Assembly: GCA_023384415.1 (NCBI GenBank) | Contig: JAHDWJ010000033.1 | Span: 1-44,313 of the forward strand | Direction of reading: 5' to 3' | DNA length: 44,313 bases | From: Anaerolineae bacterium | GTDB lineage: Bacteria > Chloroflexota > Anaerolineae > Promineifilales > Promineifilaceae | Part shown: positions 16,309-24,801 of the stretch, one piece after another | Layout: the number at the start of each line of letters is the position of its first letter | Position numbering within the stretch: the first letter of the stretch is position 1 | Made by a program: the position numbers and the translations under genes | The notes under the pieces: model-generated | Databases searched by the model: none | What the model was told of the DNA's origin: nothing | The model's input: the letters and a program-made list of their open reading frames with translations, nothing else

Positions 16309-17087
16309 CGCCTATCGTTGACCGATCAATTCGGGTGGTGCTGTTTACCAGTGGCCCAACTCTAGAGTATGGGGTGAAACGGTTTATGGTCTGCCTGGAG
16401 CAAGAGCCGGAGATTGAGTTGGTGGCGGTTTTTTGCCAGACGGCCCGGTGGGGCTGGTGGGCGGCGGTTCAGGATCGATGGCGGCGGCGGGGTTTGTTGG
16501 CAATTCCCCTGCTGTTGGCGAATGCTGGAGGGCATTTATTGCGCTTTTTGCAGCGGCCGCGTCAGGAGATGAGCCTCAGCCGTCAGCTCAAACAGGTACG
16601 CGGCCGCCTGCACACCATCCCCAATATACATGCCGAAACGGTGCTGGCCCAGATAAAACAGTTTGACGCTGACTTGGGATTGAGTTATGGCAGCCCCATT
16701 CTCAAACCGGCCTTGTTCAATCTGCCCCGGTTGGGCACATTGGGCATTCATCATGGCAAAGTCCCCCAATACCGGGGCAAAAAGACGGCCTTTTGGGCTA
16801 TGTACAACGGGGAAAAGACGGCTGGAGTGACGATTCAGAAAATCAATGCCGGGCTGGATACAGGTGAAATTGTTCAGGAAGGAGAAGTGATAATTGGCGG
16901 CCGCACCCCAGGGCAGGTATGGCAGGCTTTAGAGCAGGTAGGGCTTGACCTGTATGTGCAGGCCATTTTGCAGATGAAGGCAGGGACAGCGGTGCTGCGG
17001 CCGCAAACCGGCCCCAAAGGCAACCTATACCGCGACCCGTCACTGCGGGACATTTTCACCCTTTGGGCACGGCGAGCGGTGCGTTAG
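16305..17087 (+). CDS. Formyltransferase-like protein (Fmt/PurN fold) with altered active site
   Basis: A 260-residue protein of the 10-formyltetrahydrofolate-dependent formyltransferase fold, possibly N-formylating an amino sugar freed by the adjacent PIG-L deacetylase. LGIHHGKVPQYRGKKTAF corresponds to the catalytic INxHxSLLPxYRG block, and INAGLDTGEIVQEG supplies the conserved Asp. The usual Asn two residues before the catalytic His is Gly here (GTLGIHH), so activity or chemistry may differ. The start overlaps the deacetylase stop by four bases. The first 100 residues, rich in Arg and Trp, do not match tRNA formyltransferase closely. The coupling with a deacetylase supports a sugar role over initiator tRNA. 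Confidence 0.75.
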   Translation: MTPIVDRSIRVVLFTSGPTLEYGVKRFMVCLEQEPEIELVAVFCQTARWGWWAAVQDRWRRRGLLAIPLLLANAGGHLLRFLQRPRQEMSLSRQLKQVRGRLHTIPNIHAETVLAQIKQFDADLGLSYGSPILKPALFNLPRLGTLGIHHGKVPQYRGKKTAFWAMYNGEKTAGVTIQKINAGLDTGEIVQEGEVIIGGRTPGQVWQALEQVGLDLYVQAILQMKAGTAVLRPQTGPKGNLYRDPSLRDIFTLWARRAVR

Positions 17088-17167
17088 CGTGTGGGCGAGC
17101 AGCGAGTTTGCGCGTAAATAGTCTCCGCGTCTCCCTGTCTCTTTGTCTCTTAATCTCTAAATGATCC

Positions 17168-17878
17168 ATGACCTCTCGAACCATCATTCTTATCCCAGCC
17201 TATAACGAAGGGCAATCTATTACCCAGGTGATAGAGCGGCTGCGCCAGGTAGTGCCCCACTATGACCGGGTGATCATCAACGATGGTTCCAGCGACCACA
17301 CCGCCCAGGTTGTGCGAACGTTAGGGGAAAGACTGCTTCATCTCCCTTGCAATCTGGGGTATGGGCTGGCCTTACAAACGGGCATGAAATACGCCCTGCT
17401 GCGCGGATATGAAACCATTGTCACCCTGGATGCCGATGGGCAGCACCAGCCAGAAGATGTTCCCTTGCTGGTGCAGGCCCTGGAGGCGAAGCGGGCAGAT
17501 ATGGTGATTGGTTCACGTTATTGTGGCGGCCGGCCTTACATTGGCCCATTTAGCCGCACCGCCGGGCAGAGGCTTTTCTCCCACCTGACCCGGCTGCTCA
17601 TTGGGCGGCGTATCTATGACACCAGTTCCGGCTTTAAGGCAATGCGAGCCAGCGTATGCCGCACCATTGTGGATCGTACTTTTATGGATTTACACACCGA
17701 AACCATCGTCCGCCTGTCGCTGTTGGGGTTTGTGATTGAGGAGGTACCCGTCACCGTGCAAGAGCGGCAGCACGGTCAATCCATGCACTCCTGGGTCTCC
17801 ATCTTCCGCTACCCATTGATGACCTTGATGTTGACCCTGGTTGCGGCGATGGATGTCTGGTTGAGAAAGAGAGAGTGA
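17168..17878 (+). CDS. GT2 family glycosyltransferase, DPM1-like
   Basis: A 236-residue GT-A glycosyltransferase resembling dolichol/polyprenol-phosphate sugar synthases. IPAYNEGQSITQVIERL is at the N terminus. INDGSSDHT is the nucleotide site, and LDADGQHQPEDVP is the DxD metal site (near 97). RRIYDTSSGFKAM and QERQHGQSMHSW are typical of the DPM1 group. There are no membrane helices after the catalytic domain, as in DPM1 enzymes that pair with a separate small membrane protein. The DUF2304 protein that follows fits that partner role. It probably charges a polyprenyl phosphate with a sugar for the GT-C enzymes of this cluster. Confidence 0.88.
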   Translation: MTSRTIILIPAYNEGQSITQVIERLRQVVPHYDRVIINDGSSDHTAQVVRTLGERLLHLPCNLGYGLALQTGMKYALLRGYETIVTLDADGQHQPEDVPLLVQALEAKRADMVIGSRYCGGRPYIGPFSRTAGQRLFSHLTRLLIGRRIYDTSSGFKAMRASVCRTIVDRTFMDLHTETIVRLSLLGFVIEEVPVTVQERQHGQSMHSWVSIFRYPLMTLMLTLVAAMDVWLRKRE

Positions 17879-17946
17879 AGGAATGGGAGATTGAGAGACT
17901 CACTCGCTACTCGTCCACTCGCAAACTCGCTACGGAGAGACACACC

Positions 17947-18303
17947 ATGTCATTACAAGGGATTTTGCTGATAGATTTTTTGGGGCTGTTGTTTTGTGTT
18001 TTGATTCTGAACCTGGTGCGGACGCATAAGCTCCAGGGGGTATATGGGGTAATCTGGCTGGGGGCTACTTTTAGTTTTATGCTACTCATTTCCATTCCCT
18101 GGCTGCTGGCTTTGGTTACCCGGCTGGTGGGGGCCACTTACCCCGCCTCGGCGATGAGCTTGTTGGCCTTTGCTTTCCTCTTTGCCATGTTTATTTTCTT
18201 TAGTGTGCAGTTGTCAGCTCTCTCTACCCGCCAGGCGCAGATAGCCCAGGCCATCGCTGTGGCGAATCTATTGGTGGAGGATGATAAGGGATTAAGAGAG
18301 TAA
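17947..18303 (+). CDS. DUF2304 small membrane protein
   Basis: A 118-residue protein with three hydrophobic segments (about 4-22, 34-54 and 66-88) and a hydrophilic, helix-prone C terminus that fits a short coiled coil (QIAQAIAVANLLVEDD). LQGVYGVIWLGATFSFMLL and the spacing of helices match DUF2304, which is usually found directly after DPM1-like GT2 genes as it is here. It may anchor that enzyme to the membrane; that is inference from gene order. The ATG at 17947 has ACGGAGAGA upstream. The longer frame from 17875 reads spacer words and is rejected. Confidence 0.8.
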   Translation: MSLQGILLIDFLGLLFCVLILNLVRTHKLQGVYGVIWLGATFSFMLLISIPWLLALVTRLVGATYPASAMSLLAFAFLFAMFIFFSVQLSALSTRQAQIAQAIAVANLLVEDDKGLRE

Positions 18304-18357
18304 ACAGGTTGTTTTTTATCTATGTTGGTTTCCTTTATGGGGAGTGGGTAGACATTG

Positions 18358-19557
18358 ATGGGTGTAAGAGTTTGCCTTTGTACAGAAACGTATTATCCGC
18401 TGGTGGGTGGGGGTGAGACGCAGGCCCGCGCCCTGGCTGAAGGGTTGGTGGCCCTGGGGCACCAGGTAATGGTGCTTACCCGCCGAACGGATAATCGTTT
18501 AGCCCATCAGGAGATGATTGGTGGGGTGATGGTTCACCGGCTGCCCCCGGTTGGGCATAAACACAGTCGCAAATGGGGATTATTATTGACCAGTTTGCCC
18601 CACCTGTGGCGAGAACGCGGCCGCTACGATCTTATCTTTGTCGCCGGGTTTCGCCTTATGGGTGTGCCCGCCGTATTAGCTGCCAGACTCCTGGGCAAGC
18701 GGTGTATTCTAAAAGCAGACAGCACAGGAGAAATGTCCGGCGACTTCTTCCGGGCCGGGTTGGCCCAAAGGGGATGGCGGCTCACCGCCTGGCCGTTTCG
18801 GCTGTTTTTGTGGGGCCGCAACTTGCTCCTGCGCCGGGCGGACGGGTTTGTAGCGATCTCCACAACCCTGGGGGATGAACTGGTGGCTCAGGGAATCCCC
18901 CAGGCAGCCATTCACGCCATCCCTAACAGTGTGGATACGGAGCGGTTTGGGCCGTCGGTGGACGCGGCCGCGAAACAAGCGTTACGCCACCAATTAGGGC
19001 TGCCCCAGACGGGGCCAATCATCATTTACACCGGCCGGCTGGTCAGTTACAAAGGGCTGCCCTTGCTGTTGCAAGTGTGGCGGCAAATTAGCCAGGAGCG
19101 AGCTGCCCCCCATTTGCTTCTGGTAGGCGAGGGTGGCCTAGACATGCACAACTGCGAAGCTGATTTGCGGGCGTATGTGGCCGCCCAAGGGTTAGCAGCC
19201 CGCGTGACCTTTACCGGTGCGGTTCAGAATGTTGCCCCCTATCTACAGGCGGCCGATTTATTTGTCTTGCCCTCAGAGGATGAAGCATTTGGCATCGCCG
19301 CTCTGGAAGCAATGGCCTGTGGGCTGCCGGTCGTCCTGACGGCTGTTGGTGGCTTAACCGATCTTATTGCGCCGGGGACGCATGGGTTTTTAGTGCCAGC
19401 CAGGGCATTTACCCCCTTATATGAAGCGATAGTGCGGTTGCTGGATGATGAGGTCGCGGCCGCGAACATGGGTACAGCCGGGCGGAAGCATGTCATTCGG
19501 CATTATGACACCAGCGCAGTAGTGCAAAAATACGTTGAACTTTTCACCCCTATTTGA
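18358..19557 (+). CDS. GT4 family glycosyltransferase
   Basis: A 399-residue GT-B glycosyltransferase, close to PimA/mannosyltransferase-like GT4 enzymes. CLCTETYYPLVGGGETQAR is the N-terminal glycine-rich acceptor loop. IIYTGRLVSYKGLPLLLQV starts the donor domain, and EDEAFGIAALEAMACGLPVV contains the E-x7-E motif. The ATG at 18358 is preferred to the TTG immediately before it. A purine-rich GGGGAGTGGG lies just upstream. It is followed after only three bases by a multi-TM enzyme. The donor sugar is not readable from the sequence. Confidence 0.9.
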   Translation: MGVRVCLCTETYYPLVGGGETQARALAEGLVALGHQVMVLTRRTDNRLAHQEMIGGVMVHRLPPVGHKHSRKWGLLLTSLPHLWRERGRYDLIFVAGFRLMGVPAVLAARLLGKRCILKADSTGEMSGDFFRAGLAQRGWRLTAWPFRLFLWGRNLLLRRADGFVAISTTLGDELVAQGIPQAAIHAIPNSVDTERFGPSVDAAAKQALRHQLGLPQTGPIIIYTGRLVSYKGLPLLLQVWRQISQERAAPHLLLVGEGGLDMHNCEADLRAYVAAQGLAARVTFTGAVQNVAPYLQAADLFVLPSEDEAFGIAALEAMACGLPVVLTAVGGLTDLIAPGTHGFLVPARAFTPLYEAIVRLLDDEVAAANMGTAGRKHVIRHYDTSAVVQKYVELFTPI

Positions 19558-19560
19558 TCT

Positions 19561-21282
19561 ATGGCAACTGTTTACCTTAAGCTGCAACACACCATCGAAA
19601 AGCTGTATACCCTGAACCGGTGGCGATGGGGGTTCCGGCTGTTGGCCGTCGTATTGGGGCTGCTTCATCTATGGGCGGCTATCACCAACTACTCCATGAA
19701 CGCTGACGGCATCAGCTACATGGATATTGGCGAGGCGTTTTGGCAGGGCGACTGGTCATTGGCTGTCAATGCCGTGTGGAGTCCGCTCTATGCCTGGCTG
19801 CTGGGGCTGGTTTTGCATCTGTTCCAACCAGGAATGCGCTGGGAGTTTGCCCTGGTGCAGGGGGTTAATTTTGCCCTTTATCTGGGGGCGATGGGATGTT
19901 GGGAATGGTTTTGGCAGGAAGTGCGGCGCAGCCAGCCTACCCCTGGCTGGCCTGATTGGGTTTGGTGGGGGTTGGGGTATGGGCTGTTTATCTGGAGTGC
20001 GTTGGGGCTGATTGAGTTGTGGGCCGTGACCCCAGATATGTTGATGGCCGGGCTGGTGTATATCGCGGCCGCGCTGCTGGTGCGAGGGCGGTACCAGCAG
20101 CGAGGTTGGGGAGCCGCCGGGCTGTTGGGGCTGCTCTTGGGGCTGGCCTACCTCAGTAAAGCGATTATGTTTCCTGTGGCTTTTCTCTTTTTGGGGTTAA
20201 GCCTATTTGGGCAGGGAACCTGGCGGCACAATGTCACCCACACTTTGCTCTCCGCCTTCTGTTTTCTTCTGATCAGCGGCAGTTGGATTGGGGTGATCTC
20301 GACCATGCGCGGCCGCGTCACCTTCAGTGATGCCGGGACAATTACCTATGTCCGGTACGTTTATGGGCTGCCGTACCCCCATTGGCAGGGCGGGCCAGCT
20401 CCCTTGGGGCAGCCGCTGCACCCGTCACGTCAGGTTCATCAAGACCCCCCCGTCTACATTTTTGCGCAACCGGTGGGGGGAACATACCCCATCAGCACCG
20501 ATCCATTTTATTGGTATGAAGGGGTGCAAACGCCATTTAACCCTGGGGCGCAGCTGCGTCTCTTTTTAGCTAGCCTGCTCTTTTATTTTGATCTATTTGG
20601 CCGTCAGTCAGGAGTGTTGGTGGCCTTGACCCTGTTTTGGGTAGGGGTAACGGGGCCGCGTTATCCCCACCTCACCGATTGGCTGCGCCGGCATGGATTC
20701 ATTCTCCTGGCTGCGGCCGCGCTGGGGTTATATGCCCTGGTTTATGTGGAAGAGCGGTATGTGGCCGTCTTTTTAGTGCTGCTTTGGGCGGATGGGTGGA
20801 CATTGGTGCGGCCGCCGGAACTGCCCGCTCGGCGTACCTGGCTGCCCATCACTGGGGGGGCCATGATTCTCTTTCTTCTGCTGCAAATCATGGCCTTTAA
20901 TCTGGAAGGGGCCGGGGTTTTAGCCAACCGACAGCCAGACCCCCTGGTAACTCCCCGGCGCGGCCCCACCTGGCCAGGTGAAGTGGCCGAAGCATTGTAC
21001 CAGGTCGGGGTCCAGCCAGGGGATTCGGTGGGGCTCATTGGCTATGGGTTTGAGGCATTTTGGGCACGGCTGGCCAGGGTAAAAATTGTGGGGGAAATGT
21101 TTGAGTGGCAGGCAGCTTCATTTTGGTTGGGCGATGAACCGTTCCAGGCCGAGGTATTGCACCATTTTGCGGCCGCGGGGGCCAAAGCCGTCGTCGCCGA
21201 GTATGTGCCCCCGTATGCCCACCTTCCCGGCTGGCAGCAGGTGGGCCATACTGATTTCTACATTTACTTATTGACTGAATAG
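19561..21282 (+). CDS. GT-C type (GT39/PMT-like) multi-TM glycosyltransferase
   Basis: A 573-residue protein with about ten to twelve membrane helices and a soluble C-terminal region of roughly 120 residues. The first extracytoplasmic loop, NYSMNADGISYMDIGEAF, carries the acidic residue expected in GT-C enzymes that use polyprenyl-phosphate sugars. VWSPLYAWLLGLVLHL follows, as in many bacterial GT39-like proteins. KAIMFPVAFLFLGLSLF and YVEERYVAVFLVLLWAD are further typical helices. It probably works on the outer face of the membrane with the sugar carrier made by the GT2/DUF2304 pair. Family membership is judged from topology and these loops; the acceptor is unknown. Confidence 0.72.
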   Translation: MATVYLKLQHTIEKLYTLNRWRWGFRLLAVVLGLLHLWAAITNYSMNADGISYMDIGEAFWQGDWSLAVNAVWSPLYAWLLGLVLHLFQPGMRWEFALVQGVNFALYLGAMGCWEWFWQEVRRSQPTPGWPDWVWWGLGYGLFIWSALGLIELWAVTPDMLMAGLVYIAAALLVRGRYQQRGWGAAGLLGLLLGLAYLSKAIMFPVAFLFLGLSLFGQGTWRHNVTHTLLSAFCFLLISGSWIGVISTMRGRVTFSDAGTITYVRYVYGLPYPHWQGGPAPLGQPLHPSRQVHQDPPVYIFAQPVGGTYPISTDPFYWYEGVQTPFNPGAQLRLFLASLLFYFDLFGRQSGVLVALTLFWVGVTGPRYPHLTDWLRRHGFILLAAAALGLYALVYVEERYVAVFLVLLWADGWTLVRPPELPARRTWLPITGGAMILFLLLQIMAFNLEGAGVLANRQPDPLVTPRRGPTWPGEVAEALYQVGVQPGDSVGLIGYGFEAFWARLARVKIVGEMFEWQAASFWLGDEPFQAEVLHHFAAAGAKAVVAEYVPPYAHLPGWQQVGHTDFYIYLLTE

Positions 21283-21370
21283 TTTTGCTAAAAGGAACTG
21301 TGGAAACTTGCATGGCTTCATCCGTACTCCTTTCATCGGTGGCTGTTATAAGAAAAATATAACCATACAA

Positions 21371-22282
21371 ATGGACGCAAAGAACTGGTTACACTCACTT
21401 AGACCTCCAACCGCGCCGAAGCCGATCCTGGCGGAGATCAGCGTGGTGATTCCCACCCTGGGCCGGCCCATTCTGGAAAACAGCCTGGCGTATCTTTTGG
21501 CGGGGGATGTCTGGCCGGGTGGGGTCGTCGTGGTAGACCAGGGGATGAATCCGGCGGTGGCGGAATGGTTAGCTATTTTGCAGGCGGCAGGCATAACCAC
21601 AACGTATCTGCCGACCGCGGAACGCGGCCGCGCCGTCGGCCTTAACCGGGGGCTGGCTCAGGTCACAACCCGGTACGTGGCTATCACCGATGATGATTGT
21701 TTTGTGGAACGAGCCTGGCTAAAAAATATGATGGCTCATCTAGCCGTCCAGGCACCGTTGGTTGTGACTGGGCGGGTCTTGCCCGCAGGGGATGAAGAGG
21801 TGATTGGAGTGGTGGACGCGGCCGCGCCGGCCCTTTACCGCCGCCCCCGGCTCAAATTTGATAACCTGTCTGGGGGCAACATGGGGACATCCCTGGCCGT
21901 TTTTCAGCAAGTCGGCTTCTTTGACGAACATCCTACGGTGCGAACGTCTGAGGATGGGGAGTGGGCTTACCGGGCATTGCGGGCCGGGGTGCCTATTCAA
22001 TACACCCCAGAGGTAACTGTTTACCATTATGGGTGGCGGCCGGCCGGTGAGCGGCTGACCCAATACCAATCATACGCCCGCACCCATGGCGGTTTTTACG
22101 GCAAATATTTACGCCAGGGAGATGGGTTCATCGCCCTGCGGGCTTTGCTCCATTATGGCCGGGCTGTCTTTTATTGGCTCAAAGGGACGATCAGGCGGGA
22201 TGCTGATTTAGCCATGTTTGGCCGGGCGTATGTGACTGGCCTTCTGCCGGGGATAATTGCCGGCATGAAACGTGAGCGGTGA
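21371..22282 (+). CDS. GT2 family glycosyltransferase
   Basis: A 303-residue GT-A glycosyltransferase. EISVVIPTLGRPILENSL begins the fold, AITDDDCFVERAWL is the metal-binding DxD region, and TSEDGEWAYRALRAG is the conserved ED catalytic segment of chondroitin/rhamnosyl-type GT2 enzymes. The ATG at 21371 is chosen; an upstream in-frame TTG at 21308 would add 21 residues with no homology-like character. No strong ribosome binding site is visible. The C-terminal YGRAVFYWLKGTIRRD may be membrane-associated. It lies before the flippase gene. Confidence 0.87.
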   Translation: MDAKNWLHSLRPPTAPKPILAEISVVIPTLGRPILENSLAYLLAGDVWPGGVVVVDQGMNPAVAEWLAILQAAGITTTYLPTAERGRAVGLNRGLAQVTTRYVAITDDDCFVERAWLKNMMAHLAVQAPLVVTGRVLPAGDEEVIGVVDAAAPALYRRPRLKFDNLSGGNMGTSLAVFQQVGFFDEHPTVRTSEDGEWAYRALRAGVPIQYTPEVTVYHYGWRPAGERLTQYQSYARTHGGFYGKYLRQGDGFIALRALLHYGRAVFYWLKGTIRRDADLAMFGRAYVTGLLPGIIAGMKRER

Positions 22283-22308
22283 AAGCCACGGGGAATGAAA
22301 ATTTGTAG

Positions 22309-22347
22309 CGCGATTTTCTAAATCGCGTATCGAACTGGAAGTTCGAT
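22309..22347. repeat. Twin perfect 8-bp hairpins in tandem
   Basis: CGCGATTT-TCT-AAATCGCG (22309-22327) is followed one base later by ATCGAACT-GGA-AGTTCGAT (22329-22347). Each is a perfect 8-bp stem with a 3-nt loop. They sit just ahead of the GAAGGTGAG ribosome binding site of the flippase gene. They could be a REP-like repeat unit, a processing site or a translational control structure. No T-run follows, so they are not classical terminators. Confidence 0.6.
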
Positions 22348-22360
22348 TGACGAAGGTGAG

Positions 22361-23854
22361 ATGGCTGCGAAAGAGAACGAAACCGGGAGTGTATCCGGCC
22401 AACAAGTAGGGCGAGCAGTCTCCTGGAAAGCGATCCAGCACGGCTCGGTCAAGCTCATCTATATGGTGCGGCTGGTGGTGCTGGCCCGGCTGCTGGCCCC
22501 AGATGATTTTGGCTTGCTGGCTATTTCTACCGTAGCCATAGATTTTCTGCTCCGCCTGACTGAGGTGGGGATGATGCCGGCTTTGATTCAGCGGCAAGAG
22601 GTAGATGAAACCCATTATGATGTGGCCTGGACGGTAGGCATAGGCCGTGCCTTGTTGATTGGGCTGGTAGTGATAGGGGTGGCCCCCTATGTGGCGGCGT
22701 TTATGGGGGATATGCGGGCTGTGCCATTGATCCGGCTGTTGGCTCTGCGGCCGCTGCTGCAAGCGTTGACCAGTATCAAAACGGCCCACCTGACCCGTAC
22801 CTTACAATTTCGTCGCCTGGCCTGGATTTATATCAGCGAGGCGGTGGTGAGTACCGGGGTGGCGATTGCTCTGGCGCGGCCGCTGGGGGTCTGGGCGCTC
22901 ATCATTGGTGGGTTGGCCGGGCCGGCCGCCCAGGTTGTCCTTTCCTATTTGTTAGCCCCCTACCGGCCCCGGCTCCGTTGGGTGGATGCGGCCGCACGGT
23001 CCCTCATTCAATTTGGCCGTTGGGTCTTCGTCATCAGCCTGGTATCCATTGTCGGGACCTCTATTTTGCGGGCCGTCATCTCCCGCGAACTGGGGGCCGC
23101 CGAACTGGGGTTATATTATCTGGCGGCCAGCCTGGCCTTTTTACCCGCTGAGATCGCCAGTGAGATTATTGGTCCGGTAGCCTTTCCCTTGTACGCCCGG
23201 CTGCAAAACAGCCGTGAACAGATAGAACGGGCCTTTCGGGCTATGATCACCAGCCTGATGGCGCTGCTTTTACCCGGCTGTGTTTTGCTCATTATCCTGG
23301 CCCCAACGTTGGTGTCCCAGGTGTTGGGGGCAAGCTGGCAAGGGACGGTACTGATTATCCAACTGCTGGCCCTGGTCAATATCATTGGGTTGATTGGCGA
23401 TATGATCGCCCCGATTCTCAATGGCCACGGGCAGCCAGCCAGGGTAGCTTTGGTGGAGGTGGTGCAGTCGGGAGGTCTAATTATCGGCGCATGGTTCTTG
23501 ACTGGCCGGTATGGGGTAGTGGGCGCGGCCGCAGCCTGGCTGCCGGCTGTGGCTGTTTCCCAACTGGTGAGCCTTTGGCTGGTGCGGCCGCTCTTACCCC
23601 ACCCACTGCACGGTTTGGGCCGCCCCTTTTTGGTCATTGCGGTTGTTGCCGGGGTTGTGGCCCTGGCGGCTCAGGCAGCCCAACAACTGCTGGCCGGGCT
23701 GCCTGGGTTAATCGCCGCCATCACCGCTGGGGGGGTCATCTGGGTAGGGTTGTTGGGGCTGGCCGAGCGGCACCTGCAATTAGGGCTGACCACTCCCCTG
23801 GTGGCCGCTTACCCTCGTTTAGGCAGAATGGTTTCCGGCTGGCGCTCAGAGTAG
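22361..23854 (+). CDS. Oligosaccharide flippase, Wzx/MOP family
   Basis: A 497-residue polytopic protein with about twelve to fourteen helices. It is expected to flip the undecaprenyl- or polyprenyl-linked glycan from the cytoplasmic to the outer face of the membrane. The N-terminal QQVGRAVSWKAIQHGSVKL, VLARLLAPDDFGLLAIS and MMPALIQRQEVDETHYD segments are diagnostic for the WzxC/polysaccharide synthase group. A central REQIERAFRAMITSLM cytoplasmic loop divides two six-helix halves. GAAELGLYYLAASLAFLPAE is another typical stretch. A good ribosome binding site, GAAGGTGAG, precedes the ATG. This gene is the strongest evidence that the cluster makes an exported glycan. Confidence 0.9.
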   Translation: MAAKENETGSVSGQQVGRAVSWKAIQHGSVKLIYMVRLVVLARLLAPDDFGLLAISTVAIDFLLRLTEVGMMPALIQRQEVDETHYDVAWTVGIGRALLIGLVVIGVAPYVAAFMGDMRAVPLIRLLALRPLLQALTSIKTAHLTRTLQFRRLAWIYISEAVVSTGVAIALARPLGVWALIIGGLAGPAAQVVLSYLLAPYRPRLRWVDAAARSLIQFGRWVFVISLVSIVGTSILRAVISRELGAAELGLYYLAASLAFLPAEIASEIIGPVAFPLYARLQNSREQIERAFRAMITSLMALLLPGCVLLIILAPTLVSQVLGASWQGTVLIIQLLALVNIIGLIGDMIAPILNGHGQPARVALVEVVQSGGLIIGAWFLTGRYGVVGAAAAWLPAVAVSQLVSLWLVRPLLPHPLHGLGRPFLVIAVVAGVVALAAQAAQQLLAGLPGLIAAITAGGVIWVGLLGLAERHLQLGLTTPLVAAYPRLGRMVSGWRSE

Positions 23855-23878
23855 ATTCGCCCAATTCGTGACTATTGG

Positions 23879-23981
23879 TGAGTCCACTGAAAGAAGCCAC
23901 GAATTTCACGAATTAACACGAATTTTTCTTTGATAATTTTGCGCCTTCACATCTCTGCACGACCTTTTTTCAGTGGAGTCA
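23879..23981 (+). mobile_element. 103-bp MITE-like element, copy 1
   Basis: The ends are TGAGTCCACTGAAA and TTTTCAGTGGAGTCA, an inverted repeat with one mismatch in 14. TTGG directly abuts both ends (23875-23878 and 23982-23985), a candidate 4-bp target duplication. The interior has CACGAATTTCACGAATTAA words and no open frame. The reverse complement of 43318-43420 is the same length and differs at ten of 103 positions by hand alignment. No transposase in the window matches these ends, so it would depend on one encoded elsewhere. Confidence 0.8.
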
Positions 23982-24030
23982 TTGGTGAACTTCGTGGCTA
24001 CCATTTTTTGCTCGGATCAGGAAGAAGACA

Positions 24031-24801
24031 ATGAAGCAATGGCTGGTTCAGTTAGGACAACGTTATTTAAGTAAAGAGACGCGCCGCCGTCTTAGCCGGT
24101 ATGCCAGTTGGCCACCGGTGGGATGGGTGCGCTGGGGCAGTCTGGGCCGCCTACGCCCCATTAGCCCGGATTGGGGTATGGAGCGAGGATCCCCGATTGA
24201 CCGATATTACATTGAACGGTTTTTGGCGCAGCAGCAGGCAGATATTCAAGGGAAAGTGTTAGAGATTGGGTCGCCCCGGTATACACACCAGTTTGGCGGC
24301 GAGCAAGTAAGGGAAAGCGTGGTTCTTCATGTCGCCGAGCAGCGGGAGCAGGTGACCATCATTGGCGATTTGACCGATGGGGAAAACATTCCTAGTGACA
24401 CCTTTGATTGTGTGATTCTGACGCAAACGCTGAATGCTATCTTTGATGTCGCGGCCGCGCTGCGGACCGTCTACCGCATTCTCAAACCGGGTGGGGTAGC
24501 CCTGATTACCGTGCCCGGCATCAGCAAAATCAGCCGTTATGATATGGACCGCTGGGGGTATTATTGGTCGTTTACCACCCGATCTATGGCTAAACTGTTA
24601 GCGGCCGCGGGCTTTTCCCAGGAGCGTTTGCATATTCAGGCTTACGGCAACGTCCTTGTCGCCATCGCTTTTCTGCATGGGCTGGCTTTCCAGGAATTAA
24701 ATCAGAAACAACTGGCGTATCATGATCCTGATTACGAACTATTGATCACCATCAGAGCCACAAAACCGGGCAGCAAGAACGAGAGTAGAACTGATGAATA
24801 A
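24031..24801 (+). CDS. SAM-dependent methyltransferase
   Basis: A 256-residue methyltransferase of a type common in glycan clusters. Its leader includes GMERGSPIDRYYIERFL (about 50-66), and the SAM loop is VLEIGSPRYTHQFGG, where the usual second glycine pattern is altered. TFDCVILTQTLNAIFDV and RILKPGGVALITVPGIS are the later motifs. WGYYWSFTTRSMAKLLAAAGF is characteristic of this subgroup. The stop overlaps the sulfotransferase start by eight bases, so the two are likely translationally coupled. The acceptor is unknown; a terminal sugar or the reducing-end lipid is plausible. Confidence 0.83.
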   Translation: MKQWLVQLGQRYLSKETRRRLSRYASWPPVGWVRWGSLGRLRPISPDWGMERGSPIDRYYIERFLAQQQADIQGKVLEIGSPRYTHQFGGEQVRESVVLHVAEQREQVTIIGDLTDGENIPSDTFDCVILTQTLNAIFDVAAALRTVYRILKPGGVALITVPGISKISRYDMDRWGYYWSFTTRSMAKLLAAAGFSQERLHIQAYGNVLVAIAFLHGLAFQELNQKQLAYHDPDYELLITIRATKPGSKNESRTDE

